Source: Skeletonema tropicum
Lineage: Eukaryota; Bacillariophyta; Thalassiosirophyceae; Thalassiosirales; Thalassiosiraceae
Assembly: GCA_037178625.1 (NCBI GenBank)
Contig: CM074147.1
Coordinates: 372,001-436,000 of the forward strand
DNA: 64,000 bases
Direction: 5' to 3'
The notes under the pieces were generated by a model. That model was not told the DNA's origin. It did no database searches and worked only from the letters and a program-made list of their open reading frames with translations. This document shows, in pieces, positions 62,901 to 64,000 of this stretch (the first letter of the stretch is position 1; each line of letters opens with the position of its first letter). A program made the translations under genes and the position numbers.

Positions 62901-64000
62901 ATCGGCCTTGGCGAAACGAAAAGAGTTGAGAAGTAGCGGCACTGAAGCAGACATTAAGGAAGAACTTGTGCAGATCGAAGCCACCATTCGTTCATTGAAA
63001 GAGGCAGTTCACCAACTTGAATCTACTGCCAAGAAAGCATTTCCAGCGGCAGAAGGCTTGAAAACTTCCTCCAACTTTTCGTTTTTGGATATTGATACTT
63101 TCAGGTCACTTTCTAAAAACGACGCCAAGTATGTTCTATCTTACATCTTTGACACTTGCTCCTCTGCCAAGAAGGAGCTGAGCTTGATTGAATCAACTCA
63201 TGAAACTTCGACAAAGGCTGCAGTGGATGCTGCCATTGCGAAGGAGAAGCAAGTGCATGACAAAGAGGTCATGAAACTGAAGATGGAGCATGCAGAGGTC
63301 ATGCTTAGTCATCTTGAGACGACTCAGGGCGCAGTCACTTCTAGTATTGCACTCAAGATGGGTCCTGATTTCAGAAGCCAAGTGGATGATGTGCTTGGAT
63401 CCTACGTGCAGAGCTGCTCCACGGCTGGAAATGTATTGAAGACAGATTTGCATCAAATGAAAGAGTCTCAGGAGGGAATGCAGAAAATGATTGAAGGAAT
63501 TGCCTTTTCGTCCAAGAAACCGAAAGCGAAGAAAAAGGCTGCCACGAAACCATCCTATGAGTCCGAAGAGGAGGAGATGATAACTGATGAGTCATTCCAA
63601 GAATCAATTGGCGAAGGAGATAGTGATTATGAACCGACTCCTGCCAAAAAGCGTCGTGTAGGCGCAAAGAAAGCAGCAGCACCCCCAACGCCTCTATTCG
63701 GCGAAGAGTTTATCATTGACGATCAGTTCATCAATGATGATTTACAAAGCATGAGAGTGCAAAGTCTGAAGAAAGTGTGTAAGCATTTGGGTGTCACGAC
63801 GACGGGTAAGAAGGCAGATATTTTGGATAGGATCCGTGCCTCGTACCAGTCGAACGCCGCACTCTCAAGTCCAGCAACTAATGGCGCCTCTTATAAGCAC
63901 GAGGAGAATCAGCAAGAGACATTTGGATCCATTCGCAAGAAGGTGAATTTTGATATTGATTCCAATTCCAAGCTAGGAAAACTTGAGAAGGAGAACTATG
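59991..64000 (+). CDS. Kinesin with N-terminal motor and SAP domain (chromokinesin), 3' end outside window
   Basis: Exon 1 59991-61158, intron 61159-61270 (112 bp, AAGG/GTGAGT to AATCAG/GA), exon 2 61271 to the window end, still open (about 1299 residues). Low-complexity N terminus, then the motor: [13 protein letters not shown]-loop [14 protein letters not shown], switch [14 protein letters not shown], switch [16 protein letters not shown] and, across the splice, [20 protein letters not shown] Ser/Asp/Ala insert follows TMGTDY. A long coiled coil covers about 520-1060. Basic and acidic patches ([26 protein letters not shown]) come next, followed by a SAP-like DNA-binding helix pair ([26 protein letters not shown]). 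Motor at the N terminus plus DNA-binding tail indicates a plus-end chromokinesin acting in chromosome positioning or cytokinesis. Confidence 0.85.
61159..61270 (+). other. Intron of the kinesin gene
   Basis: 112 bp, phase 1, interrupting the conserved NKGL motif. Joining restores N-I-N-K-G-L exactly. Confidence 0.9.

Overview
This is a 64 kb piece of a nuclear genome, most likely from a centric diatom (inference). The evidence is two secreted Ser/Lys-rich silaffin- or cingulin-like genes with KXXK lysine spacing and R-X-L tripeptides, short GT-AG introns (80-112 bp wherever a splice pair could be resolved), low-complexity proteins, and genes typical of a photosynthetic stramenopile. Nothing bacterial or organellar is visible. 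The assembly has a 500-base N gap at 57010-57509.

Layout. 1-8 kb is a repeat nursery: a fold-back MITE-like element (391-1070), duplicated non-coding blocks, two copies of a small-protein family (3437-3958 and 4871-5398, minus strand) and a minus-strand gene whose frame breaks (6308-7880). A MATE transporter gene (8437-10326) follows. Its last bases start a duplicated block (small-protein gene, conserved flank, 5'-truncated retroelement fragment) present at 10315-12070 and again at 13736-15469. The second copy is cut inside the retroelement fragment, exactly where a 6.9 kb satellite array of about 184-bp monomers begins (15470-22404). The array contains higher-order repeats of 1710 bp and 386 bp.

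22.8-42 kb is gene-dense: an RRM/RGG protein, an inverted pair of membrane-anchored SET-like paralogues flanking a two-exon GT4-type glycosyltransferase, a two-exon silaffin-like gene, a DxD glycosyltransferase, a membrane alpha/beta-hydrolase, a sulfotransferase-like protein with a C-terminal Myb/SANT domain, and a 1623-residue PP2C phosphatase with an interrupted PH domain.

42-56 kb is a nest of mobile DNA between two near-identical 1.2 kb segments that encode the same 235-residue membrane protein. In order it holds: a non-LTR-type retroelement (CXC zinc domain, reverse transcriptase, C-terminal nuclease-like domain) whose frame is broken by one TAG; a DNA element with perfect 89-bp terminal inverted repeats carrying two convergent genes, one a probable 2OG-Fe(II) dioxygenase and the other a FAR1/SWIM-type zinc protein without a DDE transposase core; and, beyond the second segment, a decayed hAT transposon with a perfect 8-bp target-site duplication.

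57.5-64 kb holds a cingulin-like GKSGKSG-repeat biosilica protein and the 5' part of a kinesin with a C-terminal SAP DNA-binding domain (chromokinesin), which runs off the end of the window.

The most novel item is the TIR element at 48562-52965, which pairs a 2OG-Fe(II) oxygenase with a MULE-like DNA-binding/SWIM protein. Next come the two biosilica-type genes, the satellite array with its junction, and the unusual domain fusions (PH+PP2C, sulfotransferase+Myb).
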